DNA of 64,000 nucleotides from Martelella limonii (GTDB lineage Bacteria; Pseudomonadota; Alphaproteobacteria; Rhizobiales; Rhizobiaceae). The translations under genes and the position numbers were made by a program. Below are positions 1 to 9,450 of this stretch, in pieces. Every line of letters starts with the position of its first letter. Position 1 is the first letter of the stretch. Where the stretch lies: the NCBI RefSeq assembly GCF_013344475.1, contig NZ_JABUOU010000004.1:21192-85191 (forward strand). Reading direction: 5' to 3'. The notes below the pieces were generated by a model. It was not told the DNA's origin. It worked only from the letters and a program-made list of their open reading frames with translations, and searched no databases.

Positions 1-1269
1 AACAATCCGTCCTGGCAGGCCTCCGTGGGTGACATGGTGCCGCGCTCGGATGTGCCGGGCGCTGTGACCCTCAACTCGGTCGGCTTCAACATCACCCGCA
101 GCGTCGGCCCCGCCTTCGGCGGCACGATCGTTGCAATCGGCGGCGCTGCTGCGGCCTTCGTGGTCAACGCCTTCAGCTATCTCGGCCTTCTGACCGTGAT
201 CTACCGCTGGGATTTCAGACGTCCCGAAAGCCCGCTGCCGCGGGAAAAGATGACCACCGCCATCGGCGCCGGGCTGCGCTATGTGGTGATGTCCCCGAAC
301 ATCCTGAAAGTATTGCTGCGTGCCTTCCTGTTCGGCCTTGCAACGGTCTCGGCGCTGGCGCTCCTGCCGCTGGTCGCCCGCGACGTCATCGACGGCGGAC
401 CGCAGACCTTCGGCATCATGCTCGGGGCTTTCGGCATCGGCGCCATCGGCGGCGCTTTCGCCAATGCGCGACTGAGGGCCACGCTTTCCAACGAGGCGAT
501 CGTCCGGCTTGCCTTTCTGGTCTATGGCGCAAGCGCGCTGATCATGGGATGGTCGACATCGCTCATCTTCGACTGCATCGCCCTGTTTGCCGCAGGCGGA
601 TGCTGGGTGCTGGCGCTTTCGCTGTTCAATACGGTGGTGCAGCTCACGACGCCGCGCTGGGTCGTGGGACGCGCACTGTCGCTATACCAGACGGCTGCCT
701 TCGGCGGCATGGCGGCTGGGAGCTGGCTCTGGGGCTATGTGGCGGAGGACCTGACCATTACCCATGCGTTCTTCGCCGCAGCCGGCGTTGCCGTGCTCGG
801 CGCTGCAAGCGGGCTCCTGTTCAAGATGCCGGCGCTTGAGAGCCTGAACCTCGATCCGCTGAACCGGTTCCGCACGCCCGAACCCGCGCTCAACCTGCTC
901 GCCCGCTCAGGCCCGATCGTGGTCGAGACGCGTTTCGTCATTGCGGGCGCCGATACCGAGGAATTCTTGCGTCTCATGGTGGAGCGCCGGCGCATCCGGC
1001 TCCGGGACGGTGCACGCAAATGGGCTCTGATGCGTGATATCGAGGAGCCCGACATCTGGTTCGAGACCTACCATGCGCCGACCTGGGTCGACTATGTGCG
1101 CCACAACCAGCGCCGCACCCAGGCCGATGCGGAAAACATGGACCGGCTGCGCGAATTGCACCGGGAAGACGGCATGCCGCGCGTGCGGCGGATGATCGAG
1201 CGGCAGGCCATTCCGCCGCGCGACGTGGTATTCAACCGCCCCTATGACGTCCACCCCCATCATCACTGA
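1..1269 (+). CDS. MFS transporter, MFS_3 (EntS/DUF894-like), 5' truncated
   Basis: The reading frame is open from base 1, so the N-terminal transmembrane part lies outside the window. The visible 422 residues begin in the middle of an MFS_3 domain (SWQASVGDMVPR, then the SVGPAFGG helix) and contain about seven hydrophobic helices. The family exports siderophores and other small molecules across the inner membrane. After the last helix (about residue 285) comes a soluble tail of about 130 residues. Its composition (VVETRFVIAG, RRIRLRDGARKW, WFETYHAPTWVDYVRHN) resembles the dimeric alpha-beta barrel (ABM-like) tail found in some MFS_3 proteins. The protein ends in a His-rich HPHHH. The substrate cannot be read from the sequence. 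Confidence 0.85.
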   Translation, partial: NNPSWQASVGDMVPRSDVPGAVTLNSVGFNITRSVGPAFGGTIVAIGGAAAAFVVNAFSYLGLLTVIYRWDFRRPESPLPREKMTTAIGAGLRYVVMSPNILKVLLRAFLFGLATVSALALLPLVARDVIDGGPQTFGIMLGAFGIGAIGGAFANARLRATLSNEAIVRLAFLVYGASALIMGWSTSLIFDCIALFAAGGCWVLALSLFNTVVQLTTPRWVVGRALSLYQTAAFGGMAAGSWLWGYVAEDLTITHAFFAAAGVAVLGAASGLLFKMPALESLNLDPLNRFRTPEPALNLLARSGPIVVETRFVIAGADTEEFLRLMVERRRIRLRDGARKWALMRDIEEPDIWFETYHAPTWVDYVRHNQRRTQADAENMDRLRELHREDGMPRVRRMIERQAIPPRDVVFNRPYDVHPHHH

Positions 1270-1296
1270 GGGGGTGGAGCCCGGGATCACCGGTCT

Positions 1297-2580
1297 TCAG
1301 AGCAGTTCCTGCTTCAGCGCCGGGGTCGGCCAGCAGGTCTGCTGATAGCGGTTTCGTGCCTGCCAGTCGCCGATCGAACGGCGGGTCTTGAAGCCGACCA
1401 GGCCGTCCGCGCCGCCGACGTCATAGCCCATGCCCTCGAGCTTCCTCTGCATGGCCGCCACATCGGAGCGCAGCAGCGTGCCGGTCTTCTGCCACGGCTG
1501 CGCGAAGGCGCCCATGCCATACTGGATCCGGTCGGCAAGATTGCCGACGAAAAGGGCATAGAGGTCGGAATTGTTGTATTCCTTCAGCACGTAGAAATTC
1601 GGCGTGACGATGAATTCCGGTCCATAGCGGCCCTGCGGCACCAGCATCATGCCGGGCTTGCGCAGTTCCTCTGCCGGAAAGGCCTTGCCGCCGATGCGGG
1701 TGATGCCCTGCTTGGTCCACTGCGAAATCGCCCGCGCATTGTCCGGCCCTTCCTGGGCGCAGGAAACGTTGTCGGGAATAACGGCCTCATAGCCCCAGTC
1801 GCGGCCCCGCTCCCAGCCGTCGCTGGCGAGATGCTTGGCAATGGTCGCAAGCGAATCGGGGACCGAATCCCAGACGTCGATCACGCCGTCGCCATCGAAA
1901 TCGACGGCATAGTTCATGAAGTTCGACGGCATCAGCTGCGGCTGTCCGAAGGCGCCGGCCCACGAAGCCTTGCGCTTGTCGAGGGGTGCTGCACCGCTCT
2001 GGATGATCTGCAGCGCGGCGATGAACTCACGCTGGAACATCTGCTGGCGCGACGAGGTCATGAAGGCCTTGGTGCCGAGTACCTGGAGGATGTCGTACTT
2101 CTCCTCCGCAGCACCATAGCCCATTTCGCGGCCCCAGATCGCCAGCACGATCCGGCCGGGAACGCCGTATTGCGCCTCAATCCGGTCGAGCACCGGCTTG
2201 TACTGGTTATAGAGCTTTCGTCCCTTGACCGCGAGATAATTCATGTTGTTCTCGCTGAAATAGGGACCGGGTTCGGAAAATTCCGGCTGGGTCTGGCGGC
2301 GCTCGGCCGGCGGCTTGGTGCCGGGCGGCACCAGATCGGGCAGCGACCAGTTGATCGAAAGACCCTGGGTAGACCTGTCGTAGACCGCGGCCGAAACGCC
2401 CGATTTCAGCGCCGCCTGGCGCATGTCGGTGGCAAGCCACTGGCTGAACTGGCGGTCGACGCTTGCCCGGTCATAGGCGTTGGCAACCGAGGAGAACCCG
2501 GCCCCCGCAATGAAGGCAAGGGCAATCGCACATACGGCGCCAAACAGTCGGATGGCCATCAGCGGGCGGAATCGGGTCAT
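1297..2580 (-). CDS. Lytic murein transglycosylase, MltB family, with PG-binding domain
   Basis: A 427-residue exported enzyme that should cleave the MurNAc-GlcNAc bond of peptidoglycan non-hydrolytically. A signal peptide (MTRFRPLMAIRLFGAV and a hydrophobic core) is followed by an SLT_2/MltB catalytic domain with the typical VPGRIVLAIWGREMGYG segment (catalytic Glu) and GAFGQPQLMPSNF. The last 60 residues form a peptidoglycan-binding repeat (MQRKLEGMGYDVGGADGLVG). The ATG at 2580 is chosen because an AGGAG lies about 8 bases upstream and the signal peptide starts there; the frame is open further upstream. A second MltB-type gene is at 55291-56430. Confidence 0.9.
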   Translation of the reverse strand: MTRFRPLMAIRLFGAVCAIALAFIAGAGFSSVANAYDRASVDRQFSQWLATDMRQAALKSGVSAAVYDRSTQGLSINWSLPDLVPPGTKPPAERRQTQPEFSEPGPYFSENNMNYLAVKGRKLYNQYKPVLDRIEAQYGVPGRIVLAIWGREMGYGAAEEKYDILQVLGTKAFMTSSRQQMFQREFIAALQIIQSGAAPLDKRKASWAGAFGQPQLMPSNFMNYAVDFDGDGVIDVWDSVPDSLATIAKHLASDGWERGRDWGYEAVIPDNVSCAQEGPDNARAISQWTKQGITRIGGKAFPAEELRKPGMMLVPQGRYGPEFIVTPNFYVLKEYNNSDLYALFVGNLADRIQYGMGAFAQPWQKTGTLLRSDVAAMQRKLEGMGYDVGGADGLVGFKTRRSIGDWQARNRYQQTCWPTPALKQELL

Positions 2581-2711
2581 GCACGGTCTCCTTTTTCGCG
2601 CGGATTCTCCAGCAACAGGGTTACTGAACCGTGAATCAAATATGGCCGTTTGCGGGCATTGCAATGGCGCGCATGCCCGTCAAAACGACTGCGATCGGGA
2701 CCGGGCCTCTG

Positions 2712-3119
2712 CTATTGCCTGCCGGCTTCCACATCCGGGCCGAAATCATTGGTCTGCGCCTGACCCGGCTTGCAGAACCAGTAGATCAGGACGAACACGC
2801 CGATGACCGTGATGCCGATCAGCTGCCACCAGCCGGTCCGGTTGATGTCATGGAGCCTTCGGGCGCCGATGGCGATGCCGGGAATGAAGGTCACGAGGTT
2901 CCAGATACCGCCGAGATAGCCGACCTTCGCGCCGCCGAACAGAGCCGAATCGATGCCGCTCAGGACGATGGAGATGATCAGCGTCCAGAGGATCCAGAAC
3001 CAGAACGCGCCGCGCGACGAGCGGCCGCTGAACAGAACGTAATTCGAAAATGCGAGTTTCAGTGCCTCGACGAATCCCACCTCGCGGTGCTCGCGGCCCA
3101 CAATCGATGTCTTGGTCAT
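2712..3119 (-). CDS. DUF805 inner-membrane protein
   Basis: A 135-residue protein of the DUF805 (YhaH-like) family. After a polar start it shows the family pattern: FSGRSSRGAFWFWILW, a hydrophobic helix, a loop, then IGARRLHDINRTGWW followed by another helix. About three to four membrane segments are predicted. An AGGGGAA ribosome site precedes the ATG. The molecular function of the family is not known. It stands alone between the transglycosylase and uppP. Confidence 0.85.
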   Translation of the reverse strand: MTKTSIVGREHREVGFVEALKLAFSNYVLFSGRSSRGAFWFWILWTLIISIVLSGIDSALFGGAKVGYLGGIWNLVTFIPGIAIGARRLHDINRTGWWQLIGITVIGVFVLIYWFCKPGQAQTNDFGPDVEAGRQ

Positions 3120-3301
3120 GTCTTTCCCCTGTTTTCCCCGTAGACAAGCTACCCCAGGTCAACGCAGACGGCAATTGTTGCCGCGGGCCGGGTCGATGCA
3201 CGCGCGAACCGTCCGGCTTTCCAATTCCGCCGGCTTCCGCTACGAAGCCAGGGGCGCGGTGATGCGCTGAATATGTTCCAGAAGCCGGAGCGGTGACACG
3301 C

Positions 3302-4141
3302 ATGACATTTGGTTGGATCGAAGCTGCCTTTCTCGGCCTGTTGCAGGGGCTCACGGAATTTCTTCCGATCTCCTCCAGCGCCCATCTGCGCATCGCAGGC
3401 GCCTTCATGCCATCCGGCGGAGATCCGGGCGCGGCCTTTACCGCGATCACCCAGATCGGCACCGAGCTTGCGGTCCTCGTCTATTTCTGGTCGGACATCA
3501 TGCGGATTGCAAAAGCATGGCTCCGGCATAACCTGCGGATCGGCAGCGGATACAACCGTGCCGACATCCGCATGGGATGGCTGATCATCCTCGGCTCGCT
3601 GCCGATCGTGATCCTCGGGCTCCTGTTCAAGGACGCGATCGAGACCTCGCTGCGCAATCTTTATATCACCGCTGCCATGCTGATCATCTTCGGCATCGTC
3701 ATGGGCATTGCCGACCGGATCGGCGCCAAGCGCTACCGGCTCGAGCAACTGACATGGCGCGACGGCATTCTTTTCGGCTTCGCCCAGGCGATGGCGCTGA
3801 TCCCGGGCGTGTCGCGCTCCGGCGGCACGATCAGTGCCGGCCTGCTGCTGGGCTATACCCGCGAGGCTGCGGCGCGCTATTCCTTCCTGCTTGCCGTTCC
3901 TGCCGTCTTCGGCTCCGGCTTCTACCAGCTCGTGAAGTCGATCGGCGAAGACAATCCCGTCGGCTGGGGGCCGACCGCGCTTGCCACCGTGATCGCCTTT
4001 TTCGTCGGCTATGCCGTGATCGTGTTCTTCCTGCGGCTGGTCTCGACGCGCAGCTACATGCCCTTCGTCTACTACCGCGTGGCCCTCGGAGCGCTTCTTC
4101 TGGTGCTGCTTTCGACAGGCGTCATCAGCGCAACGGGCTGA
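3302..4141 (+). CDS. uppP: Undecaprenyl-diphosphatase UppP (BacA)
   Basis: A 279-residue integral membrane phosphatase that recycles undecaprenyl pyrophosphate to the monophosphate carrier used for peptidoglycan and surface polysaccharides; overexpression of the family gives bacitracin resistance. Both hallmark motifs are present: [14 protein letters not shown] near the N-terminus (Glu-rich motif) and PGVSRSGGT around residue 165 (Arg/Ser motif). The length is normal. The ATG at 3302 is 12 bases after a GGAG; an in-frame GTG at 3293 is only 3 bases after it and is less likely. It is followed by fzlA and queG on the same strand. Confidence 0.95.
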   Translation: MTFGWIEAAFLGLLQGLTEFLPISSSAHLRIAGAFMPSGGDPGAAFTAITQIGTELAVLVYFWSDIMRIAKAWLRHNLRIGSGYNRADIRMGWLIILGSLPIVILGLLFKDAIETSLRNLYITAAMLIIFGIVMGIADRIGAKRYRLEQLTWRDGILFGFAQAMALIPGVSRSGGTISAGLLLGYTREAAARYSFLLAVPAVFGSGFYQLVKSIGEDNPVGWGPTALATVIAFFVGYAVIVFFLRLVSTRSYMPFVYYRVALGALLLVLLSTGVISATG

Positions 4142-4258
4142 TGGTCACCCATCATTAATCCTTCGATGGTTAGATAAGCGCGAATTCAATCCCACGACCG
4201 GGTCTTGCGGCGGCTGAAGGCCGACAGCATTTCCCGTGTCCGATGCGACGGAAGCCAG

Positions 4259-4951
4259 ATGTCTACGCTTTATCACCACCCCATGTCCGCCGCCTCGCGC
4301 TTCATTCGCCTGGTCATCGGCGAATATGCGTTCGAGGTCGACCTGATCGAGGAACGCCCGTGGGAAAAACGCAAGGCCTTCCTGACCGCCAATCCTGCGG
4401 GCACCCTTCCCGTCTATGTCGACGACAACATGCGCGCGCTTTGCGGCCCCTTCGTGATCGCCGAATTCATGGACGAGACCCACGGCGTGCTGCAGCGCGA
4501 GCGGCGGCTTCTGGCGGAAGAGCCGTTCCAGCGCGCCGAAATCCGGCGGCTGACCGAGTGGTTCCTGCTGAAGCTTGAACAGGACGTCACCAACCCGCTC
4601 TGCCGGGAGCGCGTCTACAAATTGCAGATGAGCACCGAATATGGCGGCGGCGCGCCCGATTCGCGGGTACTGCGCGCAGCCCGCGCCAATATCCGCCAGC
4701 ACATGAAATATATCGCTTGGCTTGCGGCAAGCCGCGGATGGCTTGCCGGCAAGCGGATGAGCTATGCCGATCTTGCCGCCGGCGGCGCGATCTCGGCGCT
4801 CGATTATCTGGGTGAAATCAACTGGGACGAGGCGCCCGCCGCCAAGGAATGGTACCAGCGCCTGAAATCGCGCCCGGCCTTCCGCCCACTGCTCGGCGAC
4901 CGGGTGCGCGGCGTTGTGCCTGTTTCCCATTATGCCGATCTGGATTTTTAG
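4259..4951 (+). CDS. fzlA: FzlA-type glutathione S-transferase-fold protein (FtsZ-associated)
   Basis: A 230-residue GST-fold protein: N-terminal thioredoxin-like half (MSTLYHHPMSAASRFIRLVI, NPAGTLPVYVDD) and an all-helical C-terminal half. The C-terminus ends in VSHYADLDF, which matches the extension of FzlA, the alphaproteobacterial protein that binds FtsZ and regulates constriction (described in Caulobacter). FzlA is not thought to act as a classical GST. A TTG 18 codons upstream keeps the frame open, but the ATG at 4259 fits the family N-terminus. It lies between uppP and queG, so an envelope or division role suits the context. A plain GST-like enzyme is the alternative. Confidence 0.85.
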   Translation: MSTLYHHPMSAASRFIRLVIGEYAFEVDLIEERPWEKRKAFLTANPAGTLPVYVDDNMRALCGPFVIAEFMDETHGVLQRERRLLAEEPFQRAEIRRLTEWFLLKLEQDVTNPLCRERVYKLQMSTEYGGGAPDSRVLRAARANIRQHMKYIAWLAASRGWLAGKRMSYADLAAGGAISALDYLGEINWDEAPAAKEWYQRLKSRPAFRPLLGDRVRGVVPVSHYADLDF

Positions 4952-5016
4952 ATCCTGAAGCGCCACCTTGAGGAAAGGCCGTCCATCAACGGACGACCCG
5001 CGAAAATGGCGGCGGC

Positions 5017-6156
5017 ATGAACCAGGGATCTGACAAGCTGAAAGCGTTTCTGCTGAAGGAGGCCCGCGCCGAGGGCTTTTCCGAATGCAGAATTGCGCGC
5101 GCCGAAGACATGCCGAAGGCAGCGCAGGCGCTTGCCGAAGGCATTGCCAGGGGCCATTTCGGCGAGATGGCCTGGATGGCCGAAACCTTCGAGCGCCGCT
5201 CCTCGCCGCTGAAGCTCTGGCCCGAGGCCCGCTCGGTGATCATGCTGGCGATGAATTATGGCCCAGAGGAAGACCCGCGCCCGCTTCTGGCGCAGAAGGA
5301 CCGCGCCAACATCTCCGTCTATGCCAGAAACCGCGACTATCACGACGTCATCAAGGGCAAGCTGAAGCAGATTGCCGGCAAGCTTGCCGCCCGCTCCGGC
5401 GCAGAGGTCAAGGTGTTCGTCGATACAGCACCGGTGATGGAAAAGCCGCTCGCCGAGAAGGCGGGCATCGGATGGCAGGGCAAGCACACCAATCTGGTCA
5501 GCCGGCAGTTCGGCTCCTGGCTGTTCCTCGGATCGATCTTCACCACGCTTGAGCTCGAACCCGACGCCTCGGAGCGCGATCACTGCGGCTCCTGCCGGGC
5601 CTGTCTCGATATCTGCCCGACCAATGCCTTTCCGGCGCCCTACACGCTCGATGCCCGCCGCTGCATTTCCTATCTCACGATCGAGCATCACGGCGTCATA
5701 CCGCTGGAATTCCGTACGGCCATGGGCAATCGCATCTATGGCTGCGATGATTGCCTGGCCGCCTGCCCGTGGAACAAGTTCGCAGCGCAATCGGCCGAGA
5801 TCAAGCTGATCGCGCGCGACGACCTCAAGGCGCCGCTTCTTGCCGATTTTCTGGCGCTCGATGACACGGCCTTCCGCGCCCTGTTCTCCGGTTCGCCGAT
5901 CAAGCGGATCGGCCGGAACCGGTTCGTGCGCAATTGCCTGATTGCCGCCGGAAACAGCGGCGACGAAACGCTTGCGGCGCGCTGCAGGCTGCTGCTCGAA
6001 GACGAGAGCCCGGCGGTGCGGTCCATGGCCGTCTGGGCGCTCGCCCGCCTGCTGCCCGGCCGCGAATTTGCCGCATTGGCAAGAACACGCTCGCATGACA
6101 GTGAAGAGATCGTGCGCAGGGAATGGAAACGTGAGGAGGAAACGCTATGCATCTGA
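5017..6156 (+). CDS. queG: Epoxyqueuosine reductase QueG
   Basis: A 379-residue cobalamin-dependent iron-sulfur enzyme that catalyses the last step of tRNA queuosine synthesis, epoxyqueuosine to queuosine. The N-terminal DUF1730 domain is followed by two 4Fe-4S motifs, [13 protein letters not shown] (about residue 190) and [10 protein letters not shown] (about residue 243). The C-terminal 70 residues are HEAT-like. Length and layout are standard. The stop overlaps the start of the next gene by 10 bases, which suggests translational coupling. Confidence 0.95.
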   Translation: MNQGSDKLKAFLLKEARAEGFSECRIARAEDMPKAAQALAEGIARGHFGEMAWMAETFERRSSPLKLWPEARSVIMLAMNYGPEEDPRPLLAQKDRANISVYARNRDYHDVIKGKLKQIAGKLAARSGAEVKVFVDTAPVMEKPLAEKAGIGWQGKHTNLVSRQFGSWLFLGSIFTTLELEPDASERDHCGSCRACLDICPTNAFPAPYTLDARRCISYLTIEHHGVIPLEFRTAMGNRIYGCDDCLAACPWNKFAAQSAEIKLIARDDLKAPLLADFLALDDTAFRALFSGSPIKRIGRNRFVRNCLIAAGNSGDETLAARCRLLLEDESPAVRSMAVWALARLLPGREFAALARTRSHDSEEIVRREWKREEETLCI

Positions 6157-7013
6157 TGATTTTCGGAGCCGGATATTCCGGCAAGGCGATCGCCGCGGCG
6201 CTTTCCCACTCCACCCGCCATGTCTGCGGCACGACCCGTTCTGCCGAAAAGGCCGCCGACCTGAAGAAGGCCGGCATCACGCCCTTCGTCTTTGACGGCG
6301 AGACGATCGTGCCGGACCTTGGCCACAGGCTCTCCTCGATCACCCATCTTGTGCAATCCATTCCGCCGGGCGCGGATGGCGACGACCTGCTCAACATCGC
6401 AAGCCGCAACGCCCACAACGACCTGCCGGACCTGCAATGGCTCTGCTATCTCTCGACCGTCGGCGTTTACGGCGATCATGACGGCGCATGGGTGGACGAA
6501 ACATCGGAATGCCGCCCCACATCCGAGCGGTCGAGACAGCGCCTTGCTGCAGAGGAACAATGGCTTGAAACCGGCGAGAAACACGGTCTTCCGGTCGCGA
6601 TCCTGCGCCTTTCCGGCATTTACGGGCCGGGCCGCAATCCGTTTCGCAAACTGATGGACGGATCCGCCAAGCGGGTGATCAGGGAAGGTCAGGTTTTCAA
6701 CCGCATCCGCGTGGAAGACATCGGCTATGCCGCTGCATTCCTAGCCGAACGCGAAATCGGCGGGATATTCAACGTGACCGACAGCGAGCCTGCGCCCCCG
6801 CAGGATGTGATCACGGAAGCCGCAAGGCTGATGGGCATAGACCCACCGGCGGAAATCGCCTTCGAAGACGCCGACATGTCGCCGATGGCGCGCTCCTTCT
6901 GGGGCGAGAACAAGCGGGTCAGCAACGAAAAGCTGCGCAAGCTCGGCTACGAGTTCGAGTTTCCGAATTATCGCCAATCGCTGAAACAGATGTGGGATAT
7001 GCGGACCTACTAG
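6147..7013 (+). CDS. NAD-dependent epimerase/SDR family protein (YeeZ-like)
   Basis: A 288-residue extended SDR-type protein. The Rossmann nucleotide-binding start is clear ([16 protein letters not shown], Gly-rich loop). Later segments [20 protein letters not shown] and [14 protein letters not shown] are typical of the YeeZ-like epimerase group. The substrate is unknown. It overlaps queG by 10 bases and is probably co-transcribed with it, an arrangement I recall from rhizobia. Confidence 0.85.
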   Translation: MHLMIFGAGYSGKAIAAALSHSTRHVCGTTRSAEKAADLKKAGITPFVFDGETIVPDLGHRLSSITHLVQSIPPGADGDDLLNIASRNAHNDLPDLQWLCYLSTVGVYGDHDGAWVDETSECRPTSERSRQRLAAEEQWLETGEKHGLPVAILRLSGIYGPGRNPFRKLMDGSAKRVIREGQVFNRIRVEDIGYAAAFLAEREIGGIFNVTDSEPAPPQDVITEAARLMGIDPPAEIAFEDADMSPMARSFWGENKRVSNEKLRKLGYEFEFPNYRQSLKQMWDMRTY

Positions 7014-7102
7014 CAGGCCCGCAGCGCAACATTGCTGAGCCGCTGCAGAGGTTCCAGCGCTGGCGCGCTGAAACGCCGTGACGTTCATTCGGATCGCAGG
7101 CC

Positions 7103-7126
7103 GCCTCTCCCGGCATCGGGAGAGGC
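7103..7126. other. Perfect intergenic hairpin between converging genes
   Basis: Nine-base arms GCCTCTCCC and GGGAGAGGC enclose a 6-base loop between the SDR gene (ending 7013) and the converging TPR gene (ending 7157). No clear T-run follows on either strand, so it may be a weak bidirectional terminator or an mRNA 3' stabiliser. Confidence 0.45.
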
Positions 7127-7156
7127 TTGAAAGACACGGCCCGTCCGGAACGAGGC

Positions 7157-7945
7157 CTACATGCCCGCCGAATAGCGCTCCCATGCACCGCCTGGCGCGG
7201 TTGCCGCGGCAAGCGCCTGCAGGTTGTTGCTGGCCTGCTCGGCAGAAAGGCCGCTGGTTGCCACCGCCTGCGCTTCGGCCTGCTTGCCCTGAAGCGCCAG
7301 CACGAGACCGAGATTGAGGCGGACATCGGCCCCCGCATCACGGCTTGCCACGGCCTGGCGCAGAAGGTTCTCGGCTGTCGTCAGATCATGGGTCAGCACA
7401 TAGGATGTCGCCATTGCCGACAGCACATCGGGATTGTTCGGCGAAAGACTGAGCGCCTTGCGGTAGGACATGCGCGCCTCGGTCGTCTTGCCCATCTGGT
7501 CGAGGATCGTGCCCTCATCCATGTAGACCCTCCAGTCGTTCGGGCTCAGCCTCTGGGCATTCCTGACGGTTCTGAGCGCATCCGGAAAGTGTCCGAGCGC
7601 TGCCTGGGAGCGCGCATAATAGAGCTGCGCCTTACCGGAATCGGGATTGAGGGCTGCAACCTGGCGCATCACCTCGTTCGCCTTGTTGTAATCGCCCGTG
7701 GCCTTCAGATATTCCGAATATTCGATGGCGCTGCTGAGCCTGCTGGGGCGCGAGAGGAATGCGGTCTCAAGACGGTAGTTGACCTGCGTCTGCTCAGCGA
7801 GCGAAAGTCCGGCAAAATCCTCCGCCGTGCGATATGATCCATTTGACGATCCGCTGCCGCGCACGCTCGCGCAACCTGACAAGGCGATAAGTCCTGCAGC
7901 AAGCAATGCCGCCGCGCGCGTCGCACGACCGGTAGAATTCTTCAT
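7157..7945 (-). CDS. TPR-repeat lipoprotein, TadD-like
   Basis: A 262-residue lipoprotein: signal peptide with lipobox LSGC at about residue 25, then at least four tetratricopeptide repeats (SAIEYSEYLKATGDYNKANE, QLYYARSQAALGHFPDAL, MDEGTILDQMGKTTEARMSY, VLSAMATSYVLTHDLTTAE). It resembles TadD of Flp pilus assembly, but no other tad/cpa gene is nearby, so a pilus role is not supported by context. It should sit in the outer membrane facing the periplasm as a protein-binding scaffold. Confidence 0.8.
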   Translation of the reverse strand: MKNSTGRATRAAALLAAGLIALSGCASVRGSGSSNGSYRTAEDFAGLSLAEQTQVNYRLETAFLSRPSRLSSAIEYSEYLKATGDYNKANEVMRQVAALNPDSGKAQLYYARSQAALGHFPDALRTVRNAQRLSPNDWRVYMDEGTILDQMGKTTEARMSYRKALSLSPNNPDVLSAMATSYVLTHDLTTAENLLRQAVASRDAGADVRLNLGLVLALQGKQAEAQAVATSGLSAEQASNNLQALAAATAPGGAWERYSAGM

Positions 7946-8067
7946 CTCAGTTCACTCTCCGTCTGTTCTCAGCGATGATATGGGGTATGGAACCACTGAC
8001 GCCGACCCAGGATACTTTACAGAAAACGATTTCCCGCGAAAATAAGCCGCCAGACCAGACCCGAGCC

Positions 8068-9447
8068 ATGATCATGCCCCTCTTCCAGTATGCCGAACGT
8101 AAAAGCCCCTTCAGTCCCATTCAAGCGGAAACGAGACCGCTCTACGCCCTAACGCAGTCTGCGGCGGAAAAGTTGCCCGAAAATATCCGCGCCTTCGCGA
8201 CCGCCGCAGGCTTTGGCGCGCGAGAGGGAGAGTGCCTGCTTTTTCCCGGCGCGGAAGGCGGGCTCGGCGGAGCCCTGTTCGGCCTCGGTTCAGGGGAAAA
8301 TCCGTTTGTCTTCGGGCGCCTGTCTAAGCTCCTGCCGGCAGGCGACTGGCGGCTTGAAGACCATGAGGGCGATGCCACGCTTGCGCTGACGGCCTTTGCT
8401 GCGGGCAGCTATCGCTTTGAGCGCTATCTGAAGCCGGCTGCCAGGTCCGTGCGCCTTGCCGTGCCGGAAGGGGTCGCGATTGCCGAAATCGAACGGGTAT
8501 GGGCTGCCATCGCGCTTGCCCGCGATCTCGTCAACACGCCTGCAAACGACATGCAGCCCGACCATCTGGAAGAGGTGTTTTCAGCGCTTGCAAACCACTA
8601 CCAGGCATCGTTCAAGTCCATCCGCGGCGACGATCTGCTTCCGGCGGGCTTCCCGCTCGTTCATGCCGTCGGCCGTGCGGGCGAAAAGGCGCCACGGCTG
8701 ATGGAGATGCGCTGGGGCCGCAAGGGCGCGCGCCTCGTCACGCTCGTCGGCAAGGGCGTCTGCTTCGACACCGGCGGCCTCGATCTCAAGCCCTCTTCCG
8801 GCATGGCGCTGATGAAGAAGGATATGGGCGGGGCGGCCAATGTGCTGGCGCTTTCGCTGATGATCATGGATGCCGGCCTCGACGTCGATCTGAGAGTGAT
8901 CATTCCGAGCGTCGAGAATTCGGTCGCAGGCAATGCATTCCGTCCGGGCGACATCTACCGTTCACGCAAGGGCCTGACGGTGCAGATCGACAATACCGAT
9001 GCCGAAGGCCGGCTGATCCTTGCCGATGCGCTTACCTATGCGGATGAGGAACTGCCCGATCTGCTGATCGACATGGCGACGCTGACCGGCGCCGCCCGCG
9101 TTGCCCTCGGCCCGGACATCGCCCCGTTCTTTACAACGTCGGATGAATTTGCGGCGTCGCTCGGCGAGGCCGGGAACCGCCTCGGCGATCCGGTCTGGCG
9201 CATGCCGCTCTTTGCGGGTTACGAAACAAAGCTCAAGACCGGGATTGCCGATCTCACCAATGCGCCCGCAGGCGGAATGGCCGGAGCGATTACAGCCGCG
9301 CTGTTTCTCAAGCAGTTCGTCAGCCGCGCCCGCAGTTGGGCCCATTTCGATATCTACGCTTACGCACAGAACGACCGCGACTTCGGCCCTGCCGGGGGCG
9401 AGGCACAGGCGATCCGCGCCATTTTCGAAACCATACGCAAGGCCTGA
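8068..9447 (+). CDS. Leucyl aminopeptidase family protein (M17)
   Basis: A cytoplasmic metallo-aminopeptidase of family M17 that releases N-terminal residues from peptides. The M17 signature NTDAEGRLILADAL is intact, as are GKGVCFDTGGLDLKPSSGM (metal and substrate residues) and MKKDMGGAANV. It belongs to the shorter PepA-like branch common in alphaproteobacteria. The frame is open from 7975; the ATG at 8068 (459 residues) or 8074 (457) fits the family start. The next gene, an NlpC/P60 peptidase, begins 3 bases after its stop, so the two form an operon that could degrade cell-wall peptides. Confidence 0.9.
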   Translation: MIMPLFQYAERKSPFSPIQAETRPLYALTQSAAEKLPENIRAFATAAGFGAREGECLLFPGAEGGLGGALFGLGSGENPFVFGRLSKLLPAGDWRLEDHEGDATLALTAFAAGSYRFERYLKPAARSVRLAVPEGVAIAEIERVWAAIALARDLVNTPANDMQPDHLEEVFSALANHYQASFKSIRGDDLLPAGFPLVHAVGRAGEKAPRLMEMRWGRKGARLVTLVGKGVCFDTGGLDLKPSSGMALMKKDMGGAANVLALSLMIMDAGLDVDLRVIIPSVENSVAGNAFRPGDIYRSRKGLTVQIDNTDAEGRLILADALTYADEELPDLLIDMATLTGAARVALGPDIAPFFTTSDEFAASLGEAGNRLGDPVWRMPLFAGYETKLKTGIADLTNAPAGGMAGAITAALFLKQFVSRARSWAHFDIYAYAQNDRDFGPAGGEAQAIRAIFETIRKA

Positions 9448-9450
9448 CCC

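Noticed and set aside
4948..6096. A 382-codon open frame antisense to queG
   Set aside because: Shadow frame: the sense strand has both Fe-S motifs of QueG, and the antisense product has no domain.
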